A stretch of DNA of 64,000 nucleotides from contig NW_026946363.1 of assembly GCF_035222375.1 (NCBI RefSeq), forward strand, positions 7,626,001 through 7,690,000. Direction: 5' to 3'. Positions within the stretch are counted from its first letter, which is position 1; each line of letters opens with the position of its first letter. Positions 10,193 to 21,831 of the stretch are shown here, in pieces. The stretch comes from Podospora pseudocomata (Eukaryota; Ascomycota; Sordariomycetes; Sordariales; Podosporaceae). Position numbers and translations under genes: made by a program. A model generated the notes under the pieces. That model saw nothing but the letters and a program-made list of their open reading frames with translations, did not search any database and had not been told where the DNA came from.

Positions 10193-13100
10193 TTACACGT
10201 CCACGTCCACGTCCATATCTGCAGCATCCCCAGGAACGGGAACAACCCCATCCTCCCCTTCACCTTGAACCACCTTGCCGCCGCCTTCGTAGGTGACTCT
10301 CCGCCACCCAGTCTCCTCCTCAGGGTCCTTGATGAGCTCCACTGTGGGGAAATAATGCTCGTTCTTCTTCATGGTAACCATCCATGGCACACTATCAAAA
10401 GTCACTGCCCTCATGCGGAAATCTGCGAAACTTGTCAGAATGTGGTAAGAAGGGCGGTGCGTACTAGAAATAAACCTACAGGTATTGTCGGGAATCCTAA
10501 CAACCGCAGCCAAGAAGCTCTCCAGGTCCGGAGTCGGCTTGTTGTTGACATGTGTAATGAAGTTGGTCGGCGCCAACCCATACTGATACGCGGGGGATCC
10601 ACGAGTCCGGGCAGAGACATAGACCTCGCTGAATAGTTCGCTGATTTGTTGTCTGACGGTATGGTGTGGTCTATGAATGATGGCACCGCAAAAGGAGATT
10701 GCCCGGTGCGTCTCGACGTCATCAGCCGCGACGGTGGGTAGTTTCAACTTCAACTCCTGGCGCTCGCGCACAATCACGGCATCCAGAAACTCGTTGGCGT
10801 ACATGACATCGAGATCAGATATTCTGGTGATCATACTGCCGTTCAGGGTCAAAATTATGTCGCCCTCAAGCAGAGCCGGGGCCTCTTTCTCCTCCACACG
10901 CTCACAGGTGCACTTGGTGACCATGAAGAGCTGGTGATGGGCAGTATTGGCCACAGAGACCTTCTCGATCCATTCCTCAGAGACACCCATTAGGCGCGCC
11001 TGAAGCATCTGGACAGCGCGGAGCTCGACTGGCAACATGCGCAGCTTGGGGACGATGCCATCCTGAATCTGCTTGAGGACGGGCAGCAGAGTAGGAGTGG
11101 CAAGGCCGAGATGGTACTCCTCATCTCTGTGGGTCGAATGAGAACGCTCTCCCAGATATGTCAACCACAGGGCCTGAACGGTACCGTCCTGCGCAACCAA
11201 GACTCCGCTGCCGCACTGTCCACTGAGACTAGTGTCGACAGTGATAGCGTCGAAATTGACAGCACGATAACGGGGCGCCCCGGAGTTTGCCGGAATCGTC
11301 ACAGCAAAACTCTCGGTGACCGTGGTGGCCGCGTGAACGATTCGGCCGATTCTGTTGTAGCCGATGAAGTAAGTTGAGGCACCTTGGCTGATCTGCTCGT
11401 TACCCAGTTTGGCGCTAAGAACCGGCGCTTCAACCAGCTTAGGATCATACTGAATGATGGCGTAGTTTTGCAGAGGGTGGAGAAAGACCACCTTGCCCTC
11501 CACCACAATGGAATCGGCGATAGTGATGCTGATATCGCAGAGATCGTACGGAACGATGGCTCTGGAGATCACCACGAGGCCCTTCTCTGCATCCACGACC
11601 AGGCCCATTCCCCACTTCCGGTTCTTCGGGAAGCCGTCCAGCTTGACCGGAAGAGTGCATTGAACATGAACAAAGCTTCTAACGAGATCTGCCACGGCAG
11701 GGTGAGATGTGTGCTCCAGCTGAATGAATCTGGCCTTGGTGGGAACCGGAGGGATTGGGGGAAGGGGGTCCGCGAGGTTGGTGAAGTCCCAAAGTCCAGT
11801 CTTGTCGTTTCTGACTGCCAGCTTCATCTTCTTGGCCCAGTGGCGGTCGACGAAGATAATGGTGGTGTTCAAAGTGTGCAGATCTCGCAGATGTTTATAT
11901 GTGACAACAACCCTAGACTTATCCGGAATCCCCTTCAAAACGTCAATGAAGGTATCAAGGTCGGGTGTCTTCTTATGGTCCACAGTCTGGATTAGCCACC
12001 CGCATTCAGAGCTCTCAAAGCGCCAAGAACCACCGGCCTCGCAGACGTAAACACCCTTGCAGGCCACACCGTACAGACGGGCTTGCTGGTACGACAACTC
12101 GTGAAAGCTACCGCCCGCAACCGAGACGAATCGATCAGGTGTAATCTTATGCAGATCACCGACCTCCACCTCGACTTCGACCTCATCGCCGCCACGCAGC
12201 ACCAGAAGCTTGACAGTACCTCCAACACTGGAGTCCAGAATATCATCCAGGCGAATGAACTGAGTCAGCATTTCACCGTTGACTTTGATCAGCACATCGC
12301 CTTCCTCGATCTTCTTGTGCGAGGGACCCGCAGGGAGAATAATCTCGGCAACCAACATGTTGGTCTCCTTGGGGAACTTTTCGCGGACTTGAGCCTCCCA
12401 CTCAGGGGTCAGGCCCAATCTCCGGCATTCGTCGAACGGCTTAAGAACGAACTGAGTTTGGATATCTCCGCGGGTGATGGGATTTCCTTCTTGCAGACAC
12501 TTGAGCGCGCGGAGAGGGCGGTCTAATGGGAGGAAGTAGTCTGTGGAAGCACCGTCGCTTCTCCCTCCAGCTTGAAGCGCCACGGCATATCCATCGATGT
12601 CTACCACGGGACTGCCCGAAGAACCGCCGCTTGCTGCGGCGCTAGCCTGGTAGTAGCATGTGTTGAAGTCGCTGTACCCTTCGCCATATTCGGGAGCATT
12701 CCGGTCCAGTCTGCTGATCACACCCGAGAGGATGCTGAGCTTTTCTCCAGCATCGTTGCCGACCACTCTAATCTCAATGCCCACCTTTGCCAGATCTGGC
12801 CGAAGCTGGAGGGCCTCAACAGGCATGTATTTGATGGCTTTGGGGTCGAATTTCAGGATGCCGAAGTCGTGGACCGGATCGCGATAGACGGGGTAGGCGT
12901 CAACCTCCTCGTGGTTATCAAACACGCAGTAACCCCAGAAGGGTCCTGACCCAACAACGTGACGATTTGTCAAGATGTACCTATGATGAGTGTGGAAATC
13001 AGCATATATTCACACGTTTAGACCCAAGCGTAATAACTGACCCCCTCTCCGCATCTACCACGAACCCCGTGGCCTCGCTGGTCAAGGCGGGGTCTGTATC

Positions 13101-13394
13101 GAAGCTACATGTCTGGCAAAAGCGGATTGAGACGACATTTCGTACCACCCGCTGGATGGTTTCTTGCCATTCGGCGGTATCAGGACCAACTGGGAGGAGG
13201 GCAGCCAGCTTGTCGTCAGGCTCTTCGTATTCGGGCTCGATGAAGCTGTCGTCGGGTCTGTCGGGGGTGTTCTCGCCGCCCGAAGTATCCAGATCCCCAT
13301 TGGCGCGATGATGCTTGGGGTGGCGGGCATCCAGTGCATGGGGTGGCTCTTTGCGCTTGGTGCGAACTGACGGGGTCAGGTTGGAACCGTTCAT
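10193..13394 (-). CDS. NMA111: HtrA-type nuclear serine protease NMA111
   Basis: Three exons: 13042-13394, 10480-12980 and 10193-10422, with introns of 61 and 57 nt. The protein is 1027 residues, close to the usual length of about 1000-1030 for this double-HtrA family. The first trypsin-like domain keeps the triad: H125 in TNRHVV, D156 in DPVHDFGI and S239 in GGSSGSP. PDZ-like regions follow, then a second, degenerate protease half and a PDZ. A basic N-terminal patch (RTKRKEPPH) fits nuclear localisation. The yeast protein acts in heat-stress apoptosis. The start at 13394 (MNGSNL) is the family-typical one, although the frame stays open upstream to an ATG at 13715. The 57-nt second intron is stop-free and in frame. 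The protein ends in an acidic DMDVDVDV run. Confidence 0.93.
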
Positions 13395-14469
13395 CGTGGC
13401 GGTGGTGGGGTTGACGGTAGATGGATGTGGTGGTGATGGTAGTGATGATGACACGGTTGTGGAAAATCGCAGGGCGGTCGTACGTAGAAAGAAGAGGTGA
13501 TTGTTGAACTTTTTGCCTGGTAGATTCAAGGCTCTGAAGGGGAATGGGTGATTATGATAGTTGGTAAATAAAGTGGAATGAGTGTGTTGAAGAGGTGAAT
13601 GGGAAGCTACTGTTTGGTAGCTGATTGTGAGTCTGGCTGGTGTAACCAAACTCTGTTTACTGAATCTGTTGGCAGAAACACCTAAGCGCGTGCCGAAAAA
13701 GAGGGTTGGCCGCATTCACAGCCTGGAAGAAAATACCGAGAAGTGTTGGTTGTTGAGAAGTAGAGGCCCAGCTAAGAATGGGATTGCTCTGTCAATTCAC
13801 ACCCGCGACGAATTCTTGCGTTGCCTTGCAGCAACCTGCAGGGCCACTGAGGCAAGGCGCATATGCCGATTGGCGGGGTGGAGTGAGCCTACCACCAGGA
13901 GCTTATCTAATCGAACTCCATCCAATTCCATCATCCAGCGCGTCCAAATATTTCAAAACTCTACTAACACAACACATAGGTAAATCGCAAAGGAGACGGT
14001 ATGCTTGTTGAAACACATAACACATAGACTCTATAACAACGCAATCTTTTTTTTTTCACCCCCGGAACCCCAGTGTATCTTTGACCCGTCACAAGACATG
14101 TTTCATGGTAAGGTTTCAAGCAAACATTTATGAGACTTCGTAGACATCCCAAGTGCCCAACGTTCAGGGGGGTAGGAAAAGCGTTTTCAGCTGCGTCAGC
14201 GGTGCTGATTGATTTACCAACTGGCACTTGATGGGAAATTGCCTCGGAAGCTCTCACCGTCTTGTACGCTCGAGGTATAGACATGTATAGAAATTCTCCT
14301 GTTATGTTTGAGGGCAGCCAGTTGGAGATACGGTACGTATGATCATGGCGCAAATTGATTAGCAGGCGAATTTGGTTCACAAGAACAATTTGATCCACAA
14401 GAACAAGAAACCAGCAGGCAATGCTGCATTATGTATTCACACCAACTGGCAACCACAATACCCACCTTC
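13395..14469. other. Spacer between NMA111 and NOP53
   Basis: This holds the NMA111 upstream region, including a 107-codon in-frame open extension to 13715, and the NOP53 3' flank. I see no other gene. Confidence 0.5.
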
Positions 14470-15859
14470 TTAGGCTGGGAGCTGGAAGTCCTTGTACGTC
14501 CACTTCTCTGTGATCTTGGTCTTGGCCAGCCTCTTGTAGGGAATCTTTCTCCGAGCCTCCATTTTGCCCCGAACCAACATGCTCCTGTACCTGTCCTTGA
14601 GCAGGTTGCCTTCTGGCTTCAGGAGTCTCAACGAATCCTGAAGCTCGTCTGGAAGCACAAGCTCCAAGTCCTTCTCCGGCAGCCTGTACCGGCCAAACTG
14701 TTTCCTCCGCAGCTTCTCGTCATCACCAATCTCCTCCGCATCACTGAACTCGGCCTTTTCAAGGGCCAACTGCCTTTCCTTCTCTGCCACCTCCAACGCA
14801 ATTTGCTTGATCCGCTCAGCCTGGGCATTCTTTGCCTTCATGGCTGCTTCGTGCTTCTGCCTCCGTTCTTCCTCCTTTCTTCTCTTGATTCTGTTTCTCT
14901 CAGCCTGTGTTTTGCGTCTTGGCCGCTTGGCCTTGACACTGAGCTCCTCTCCCGCACTCTCGAATCCTTCCCAAGCAGAATCGTCCTCCCACTCTGAAAG
15001 ATCCGCCCTTGCCTCGGCAGCTTCAGCCTCGGCGGCTGATCGAGCGGCGGCCTCAAGTTTGATCCTTTCCGCTTCTAATTCGGCAAGACGCTTCTTCTCG
15101 GCCTCCACAGCCTTCTCGCTTTCCTCGATCAACCGTTCTCGATACTCGGTGAAGTCGGGGTTGTAACTGGCGCCACCCTTGGGTACATAGACAGCAGGGA
15201 TCGGTTTGCCGTTGGCAGAGAGTAAGATGGATTGTTGTTCGAGGGTCTTGGGCTTCTTGGGCTTCTCTTTCTCGGGCAGGAAAGCCAGCTCGACAGCCTT
15301 CTCTGGCTCTGGCTGTGGCTCGTCGGCCCAAGGGTCAAATGCGGCATCGACGATGTCAACCGTTGAGTCGTGTTGCCCATCTGCCACCCTCTTTAATCTG
15401 CTGAGCTCCTTGCCGCTGACATACTCCTTGCGCTGCCTTTTGACTGGAAGAACACCATCTGTGGTCTTGTCGTGAGCGGGGCGCTTGCGCATAGGCACAG
15501 CCGGTACTGCTGACCGAGCCGCAAGAATCTCATCTGACTTGAGGCCCTTCTTGATCTTGGGGAACTTCTTGGTGATAGAGGCATCGCCTTTGACGTCGAG
15601 AACGAACAGATCGGCAGAATCCTTTTCCGCAATAACTCCACTGCAAAAGCACAATTGGTTAGCGACCACAATCGCACATTCAAAAAGCAGGCATAATCGA
15701 GTCATACCCAATAATCTTTTGAGTATTCAGCTGGTCAAGGCCCTTCGTGATGTCGGTAACGTCGACATTTTTGCGCCACGCCTTCTTGCCCTTCCTGGAT
15801 GGTTGTTTGTACTGCGATGGGGCATCGGTATTGCCCGAGGGGGCCTTGAGAACAGGCAT
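14470..15859 (-). CDS. NOP53: 60S ribosome biogenesis factor NOP53
   Basis: Two exons: 15708-15859 and 14470-15640, with a 67-nt intron (donor GTATGA, branch GCTAACC, acceptor TTGCAG). The protein is 440 residues. It begins MPVLKAPSGNTDAPSQYKQ, has the conserved SRKGKKAWRKNVD segment, then GGVIAEKDSADLFVLD across the splice junction. A long charged, coiled-coil-like centre rich in K, E and R (about 220-360) follows, and the end is conserved (YKRLAKTKITEKWTYKDFQLPA region). Nop53 recruits the exosome/Mtr4 to pre-60S particles for 7S pre-rRNA processing in the nucleolus. The start is the family-typical MPVLKAPSG. Confidence 0.92.
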
Positions 15860-16608
15860 CTTGGACTGTGGCTGTGGTTGCTGTCGGTCGAACCAGTCGT
15901 TGCTTGCAAGCAACTTTTTTTTGGTGTTTTCGTCGACTGCGAGTCTGGCCCAAAGCACCCTGCCAGAGACACAAAGTGGGGTCCGGGTTTTCAAAATTTC
16001 AGCGGGTGTTCGTGACTGATAAGATAAGAACCCCTGCACGTGGCGCATAAAGTACCATGCACGGGGTGTCAGGCGAGGGTGACCTGGCCAGCACCCAATC
16101 CGAGGTTCAGGCCTGATGCTTCTGGCTGCTTGCTCATGACGGCCGCCAAGAGCGCTGGAACGGCCAGGCGTGGCTTGCGAAAAACAGCGGGCGTCGCCTG
16201 GCTGGTGGCATGCACGCACGCATGGACACGCCCCCCCTTTCACCGTAGCCGCAATCGGGTCTGTTGAGGAGAGTTGAGAGACTGGGCGTTGTGGATTCGA
16301 GCCGAACCGAATTCCCATCACAAAGGGAACTTAGACCTCCCAGTTTTTGAACCTTACTCCGTACCGAGTATAATTTTCGAGGACACTTGTTCACTCCTAG
16401 ACAATACCGATACAACCATCCGAAAGCTGTTGAGCCGAACCACGCCGCGCTTCTTGGGTTCCTGGTCAGCCTGGCCACTGATTTGACGACGGTTAACGAC
16501 TACTCCACGAGCACCCCTTTTAACGAATACACCCCTCCCTCCCTCAACGACGGCCACCACCGCCGAGACGATACATTTCGATTCTCTACACCACATAATA
16601 TCAAAACC
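15860..16608. promoter_or_regulatory. Divergent promoter region NOP53 / YPT6
   Basis: About 750 bp between two start codons pointing apart. A TCAAAATTTCA element (15991-16001) resembles an RRPE ribosome-biogenesis element on the NOP53 sense strand (TGAAATTTTGA). This is a weak match. Confidence 0.4.
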
Positions 16609-17497
<889 letters not shown>

Positions 17498-18320
17498 ACA
17501 GATTCAAAATGTGAGGGTCTGGACGTACACGAAGGGGGATGAATGGGTCGGGAGAGAGCCATGGTCATTCCGCACACGAATATACCGCGCAACCTCTGTT
17601 TTGCTTGCTTTTGTGTGAAGGTTAGACTAGGGAAGCATAGCGGGGGGTCATGGGTGGCTTTCACGCACCAAAGCGTTTCACATACTTGGTTAAATCTACG
17701 TAATGATATATCTTTAGGAGTTTGGGTAGCCGGAACATGTGGAATAACACGTTCAAGACACACTCGATTCATCACTCGCTCAAAGTCCAAGTCAATCTTC
17801 TTTTGTGGGCAGGTAGAGGGGGTTACAGAGCCGTTGTTCTCAAAGCACAATAAAGGTATTTGCCGGCTGCCCATGAAGATGTCTACAACACTCTGGAGAT
17901 ACATTCTAGTAAATAAACTTTTTTTCTGAACACAGCTCCCCTTTCTTAGTTGTAACGCCGAATTCGCCAAACCCGCAGAAGAAATAAAAACAATGTTCAT
18001 GCATGTATGCCCGTTCCCTTTGAGAATCATATCTTGGTCCACACAGATTGTTCCTGGTGGCCCATGTTCAACGTCCCATTGGACGAACCACACATGTTCC
18101 TAACCTCCCTGATTAGCTGCTGATAGACGTCGTACTCATTGGCTCTGAGCCTAGCTCGGGTATCTTTTTTCTCCTCCCATGACAGGACGATCGTCAAAAG
18201 GGAAAGTGACGAGAAATGACGGGTCTAACCCTTCCTTAACGCCACCCAGCTACCGGTAAAGGACATGAAGGGTGTTGAGACGGGAGCCAGTTCCGGATCA
18301 CGGCTGAGAGATCGAGCCGC
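17498..18320. other. Convergent spacer YPT6 / RLP24
   Basis: About 820 bp of 3' flanks. An open frame on the minus strand (17494-18093) has no recognisable motif and is judged chance. Confidence 0.5.
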
Positions 18321-19073
18321 TCAGTCGGTATCCATCTCATCATCCTCGTCCTCGAATCCGTCGTCCTCATCGTCATCCTCGCCCACAACACCGCCAAAAG
18401 ACTCGGTGATTTCCTCCACCCCACCGTCAATCCTGACCCTCAATCTCTTCACCTCACCACCGAAAGCCTTGCTCTTCTTCCCGGAAGCCTTGGCGGCGAG
18501 CTCCTCTCTCTCCAGTTCCTCAACATCGACACCCCTCTCAGCAGCCAACTCAGCCAACCTCCTCTTCTCACTGCCCCTGAGTCTGGGAAGCAAGTGCTCG
18601 TTGTCAGCCACCAGCTTCCTGGCCGCGGCAACCTCGCGTGCCCTCTTGCCGGCCATGCGTTTCTTGTAGAAGATTCTCTCGCGGCGGGCCTTGATTTCGC
18701 TGATGCGCTCCATGGCCTTGAGGGTCTTGGCGAAGAGCTCGCGGTCGTAGCGGACGGGCACATTGCGGCGGGCGGCAAACTGCAGAGTGCTGTCGACCGT
18801 CATCTCCTTGCCGGCGTTCTTGCGATAGGCCTTTGTCCACTTGAGCTTGCGGGGGTTGCGCTTCATCTTGAAGTTCTTGTGACATTTTGAGCGGCAGAAG
18901 CGGAAGGATTTGCCTGCGAAATTCGCAACGAGCAATGGTCAGCGACAATGGGAACACACACCAGCAAGGTGCAAGAGATCAAGAGGTGAGGACAAACCAT
19001 CGTTGCGCATAAAGGTGATACCCTTGCTAGGCCACGCGGGCCTACCGCAGAAGAAACAGTTATCGACGCGCAT
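18321..19073 (-). CDS. RLP24: Ribosome biogenesis protein RLP24 (L24e-like)
   Basis: Two exons: 18998-19073 and 18321-18913, with an 84-nt intron (donor GTTTGT, acceptor CGCAG). The protein is 222 residues. The N-terminus is the L24e zinc-ribbon: C6, C9, C32 and C36 (DNCFFCG... then [10 protein letters not shown]). It is followed by [14 protein letters not shown] and a long basic helix, ending in a run of Asp/Glu typical for Rlp24. Rlp24 holds the place of Rpl24 in pre-60S particles and stimulates the AAA-ATPase Drg1, which removes it in the cytoplasm. The intron splits the zinc-binding region between the two Cys pairs. Confidence 0.94.
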
Positions 19074-21507
19074 CTTGGAGTGTGTATATGCGCCCCTTTG
19101 AAGACGTGGAAAAAAAGGGAAGCTAGGGTGGTGGTTGTTTTGCGAAAAGAGGGTGACAGGACTGCACTCTCTTCTCTCTCCACCTGGCGCTGAAGGTTCA
19201 ACTTGCAGCAGGCCGAAAAAATTGACCGCCTTCTTTTGCCCACCCTCCGCTGCAAGAAAAAAAATGTGGGGTGTGGTGAAAATTGTTATCTTATCGGTTG
19301 CCAAGTGTTTAGAGACCAGCTTTTGAAAGGGTTAGGGTTATACAGGAGTATCGGCGTCCACAAGACCTTGAAGATAGCTGAGAGAGGTACTCTCCGTTTG
19401 TATGCGCAATTGGTTAAGCGGGATTGACTCTGAGTTACTGCTCAGTTTTGAGTTGATGATCTCTGCAGTGTTTTGATTGGTATGGTGAGTGTACTTCGTC
19501 TCGTCCTTTGAGGCCATGAATTTTGCAATCGGTCTGCAAGAATCTGGAAAGGTTGGATCCTAAGGAATTCCACTCCCAATTGCTCTTTCGTTGACGTTCG
19601 GGATGTAGAATCGATTACTTGTAGATACTAAAGCTTCGATAAGTTTATGTAGATTTGGTGCATCTAGCTCGGAAGGGAAGGATGTAATTCAATTATTTGT
19701 ACTCACGCCGTTTTGACTGGGCTGCTTTGTTGAAAACTTCAGGTATGTGCTCAAGGTCAGTTTATGAATGGTCTCTCACTGCTATCAAGAAAGAGATGTC
19801 TGGAAAAGTTGATTCCCCCATATTTTGGCAAGCCCAGCCGTATTGTGAGATATGAAGAAGTATCAAGTGATACGTTTGAAGAGCAGCAGAGTTTCACCAT
19901 CGCGAGCCTTGGCTTCCGAAGCAATGGGAGGTGCCAAGACAGGGTTTGGACGCTAACCTGAGGCTTGGTCATCAGTTCCACTCACCTCACTGGGCAGCCT
20001 TCGAGTACACGCAGAGAATGATCTCTACATACGAACTTCTTTTACAATCTGGATTCAAAACTGAAAGAAGTCAATTGCATCGAGCGTAGCAAGGGCTTTT
20101 GCGTTGTCCTTCACGGTTCTGGGACGCGAGAACCGCTTATGGCAGTCCAGGGGCTGCCCATGTGACCAACATGCGCCTGAGGGTTTCGCCCCAGGCCTGA
20201 AGGCTGGATGTTGATTATAATTCAAAGCACCCGGTGGCCCGGACTTGATCTCCGGAGTTTCTGTGTGTATGAGCGCTGCAAAAATCTTTCTTGCAATCAG
20301 ATGAATTACATCAAAATAAGGTTTTCGATCGCGGTCAAGCAATGGCAAGAGACGTCAAATGAAGACGCCGTCGAGGATCGTGAACTCCACACATGACCCA
20401 CTTGGCGCCGTTGTTTTCTGGGGAAAGTCTGGGGAATGTGGAGCAGTCAGACCAAGGTGGCTCCACCGACCCTCAATTGACAACGCTAGCACACAACCAA
20501 GGGAGAAACAATATCAAGTTAGATATCAAAAACACCGTAGGGTTTTGTTTTTGACCCTCTAACAATTCCAAATTCTTCTCCAACATTGGAGGCTCCGTCA
20601 AAGAGAAACAAGCTGAGCAGGGCCTGAGAGACAAGCCTGATCATCCTTGCCTTCCCCGCATTTCAAGTGTCTTGTGGCGCCATGTCAGTCCGTAAAGTGA
20701 GACGACATGGTTGACGGCTGGCAAGAGTGAGTCCAAAGTGACGTCCAATGAAGTCCATGACTGCTGCATGGATATTGCTGCGGTCTCTTACCCCGCTTTC
20801 TACCAGGCATGTCTGTGGGTGGTCTTTCCGCTCCTGTCAACGCGCCGCTTGATTGGCCTTGGCTGGTACATCCCCTTCCTTCCTGGTTGGGCTTTTGAGT
20901 ATGCCTGGGCAGGTCGTGGTGGCCATTGTTCCAAGCTCCTCGAAGGAAATGTGGCGGTTGCCCTCGAGGAGGGATTACGTTCCTGCTGGCTGGATCATGG
21001 GAAGTGTATGCCAGCTGAGCACACCCGGGACAGGGTCGCCAACCCAACCATAAAGGGGGTTTCCCGTCCCTCCCACTTCATCTTGACCTTACCTTCCCCA
21101 AGCTCTTCCCGCTCTTTGTTTGTGTGTAACATCTCCTGTTGTTGGTTCCACCGCGTGTAGACGTCAGTCCATCAACATCTGCATCTAGAGAACGATTTCC
21201 TTTGGTGGTGCATCTCCGTCATTCTACCTGTCCTGGGTTCACCGCGGTCGATAACAGTTTTGGTATAGACGAGAAGTGTATGTGTTCCTTCCTCTCTTTC
21301 ATCACCAGGCATCATCGTCACCAGTTTTGCCTGATGAGCCCACTATGTCCTTGCTTCTTCCCTAGGGGTGTACCCCATCACGTCGCAGCAACCAAATCAC
21401 ATCAGTTCCAACATTCCATTGTGCTAACGTTAACACCTGTTGAAGATTCCCTGTCTCTTGCAACGAAGTCCCCATACGATCTATTTCCCCTCGAATCATC
21501 TCTCAAA
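19074..21507. other. Long spacer upstream of RLP24 and of the 107-aa gene
   Basis: 2.4 kb without a supported gene. A TGAAAATTGTT element (19277-19287) upstream of RLP24 is RRPE-like. Two copies of GGGTTA at 19329-19340 look telomeric but are too short to mean much. The pyrimidine-rich stretch from about 21070 to 21500 probably holds the promoter and leader of the next gene. Confidence 0.45.
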
Positions 21508-21831
21508 ATGCCCGTCCGCATCCCCGCTGCCACTCGGACTGAGGTCTTCTGCATGGGGGCAGGTGGCCTCAGCGCCTTCGCACCTTTCTACATGATCATC
21601 CCTGGCGCCGAGGAGCGTGTCGCTCGCCAGACCACCAAGTGGGCGCCCAAATGGGAGCGCAACATCACCATGTTCAAGTCTCCAGTTGAGCGTGGTGTCC
21701 AGCGGATCTCGCCCCCGGTAGCCCGCACTGTTCAGAAGGTTGAGCACAAACTTCATCTTGAACAGGCAGCACAGAAGACTGGCCGGGGTATCTCGAAGAG
21801 CTTTGACAAGATGGGTATGAAGCACACCTGA
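21508..21831 (+). CDS. Small conserved-looking protein, 107 residues, function unknown
   Basis: A short gene starting at ATG in a strong context (CTCAAAATG) after a long pyrimidine-rich leader. The protein begins MPVRIPAATRTEVFCMGAGG and has one hydrophobic segment (about 15-31, MGAGGLSAFAPFYMIIPG). It continues with a basic amphipathic part (ARQTTKWAPKWERN, then VQKVEHKLHLEQAAQKTGRG) and ends in KMGMKHT. The layout (short basic start, single membrane span, amphipathic helix) would suit a small mitochondrial inner-membrane protein, but I do not recognise a family by name. The frame is open further upstream to 21139, but that part looks like leader sequence. Confidence 0.6.
   Translation: MPVRIPAATRTEVFCMGAGGLSAFAPFYMIIPGAEERVARQTTKWAPKWERNITMFKSPVERGVQRISPPVARTVQKVEHKLHLEQAAQKTGRGISKSFDKMGMKHT

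Noticed and set aside
11384-11995. 203-codon open frame antisense to NMA111
   Set aside because: Shadow frame inside a well-supported protease gene.
19329-19340. Telomere-like (GGGTTA)2
   Set aside because: Only two units, which can occur by chance; there is no array and no subtelomeric context.
20169-20195. Imperfect inverted repeat (GCCTGAGGG / CCCCAGGC)
   Set aside because: Short, imperfect and in GC-rich spacer; no further support.
20711-21160. 149-codon frame upstream of the 107-aa gene
   Set aside because: No motif, a composition like leader or spacer, and it overlaps the pyrimidine-rich region expected to be a promoter.
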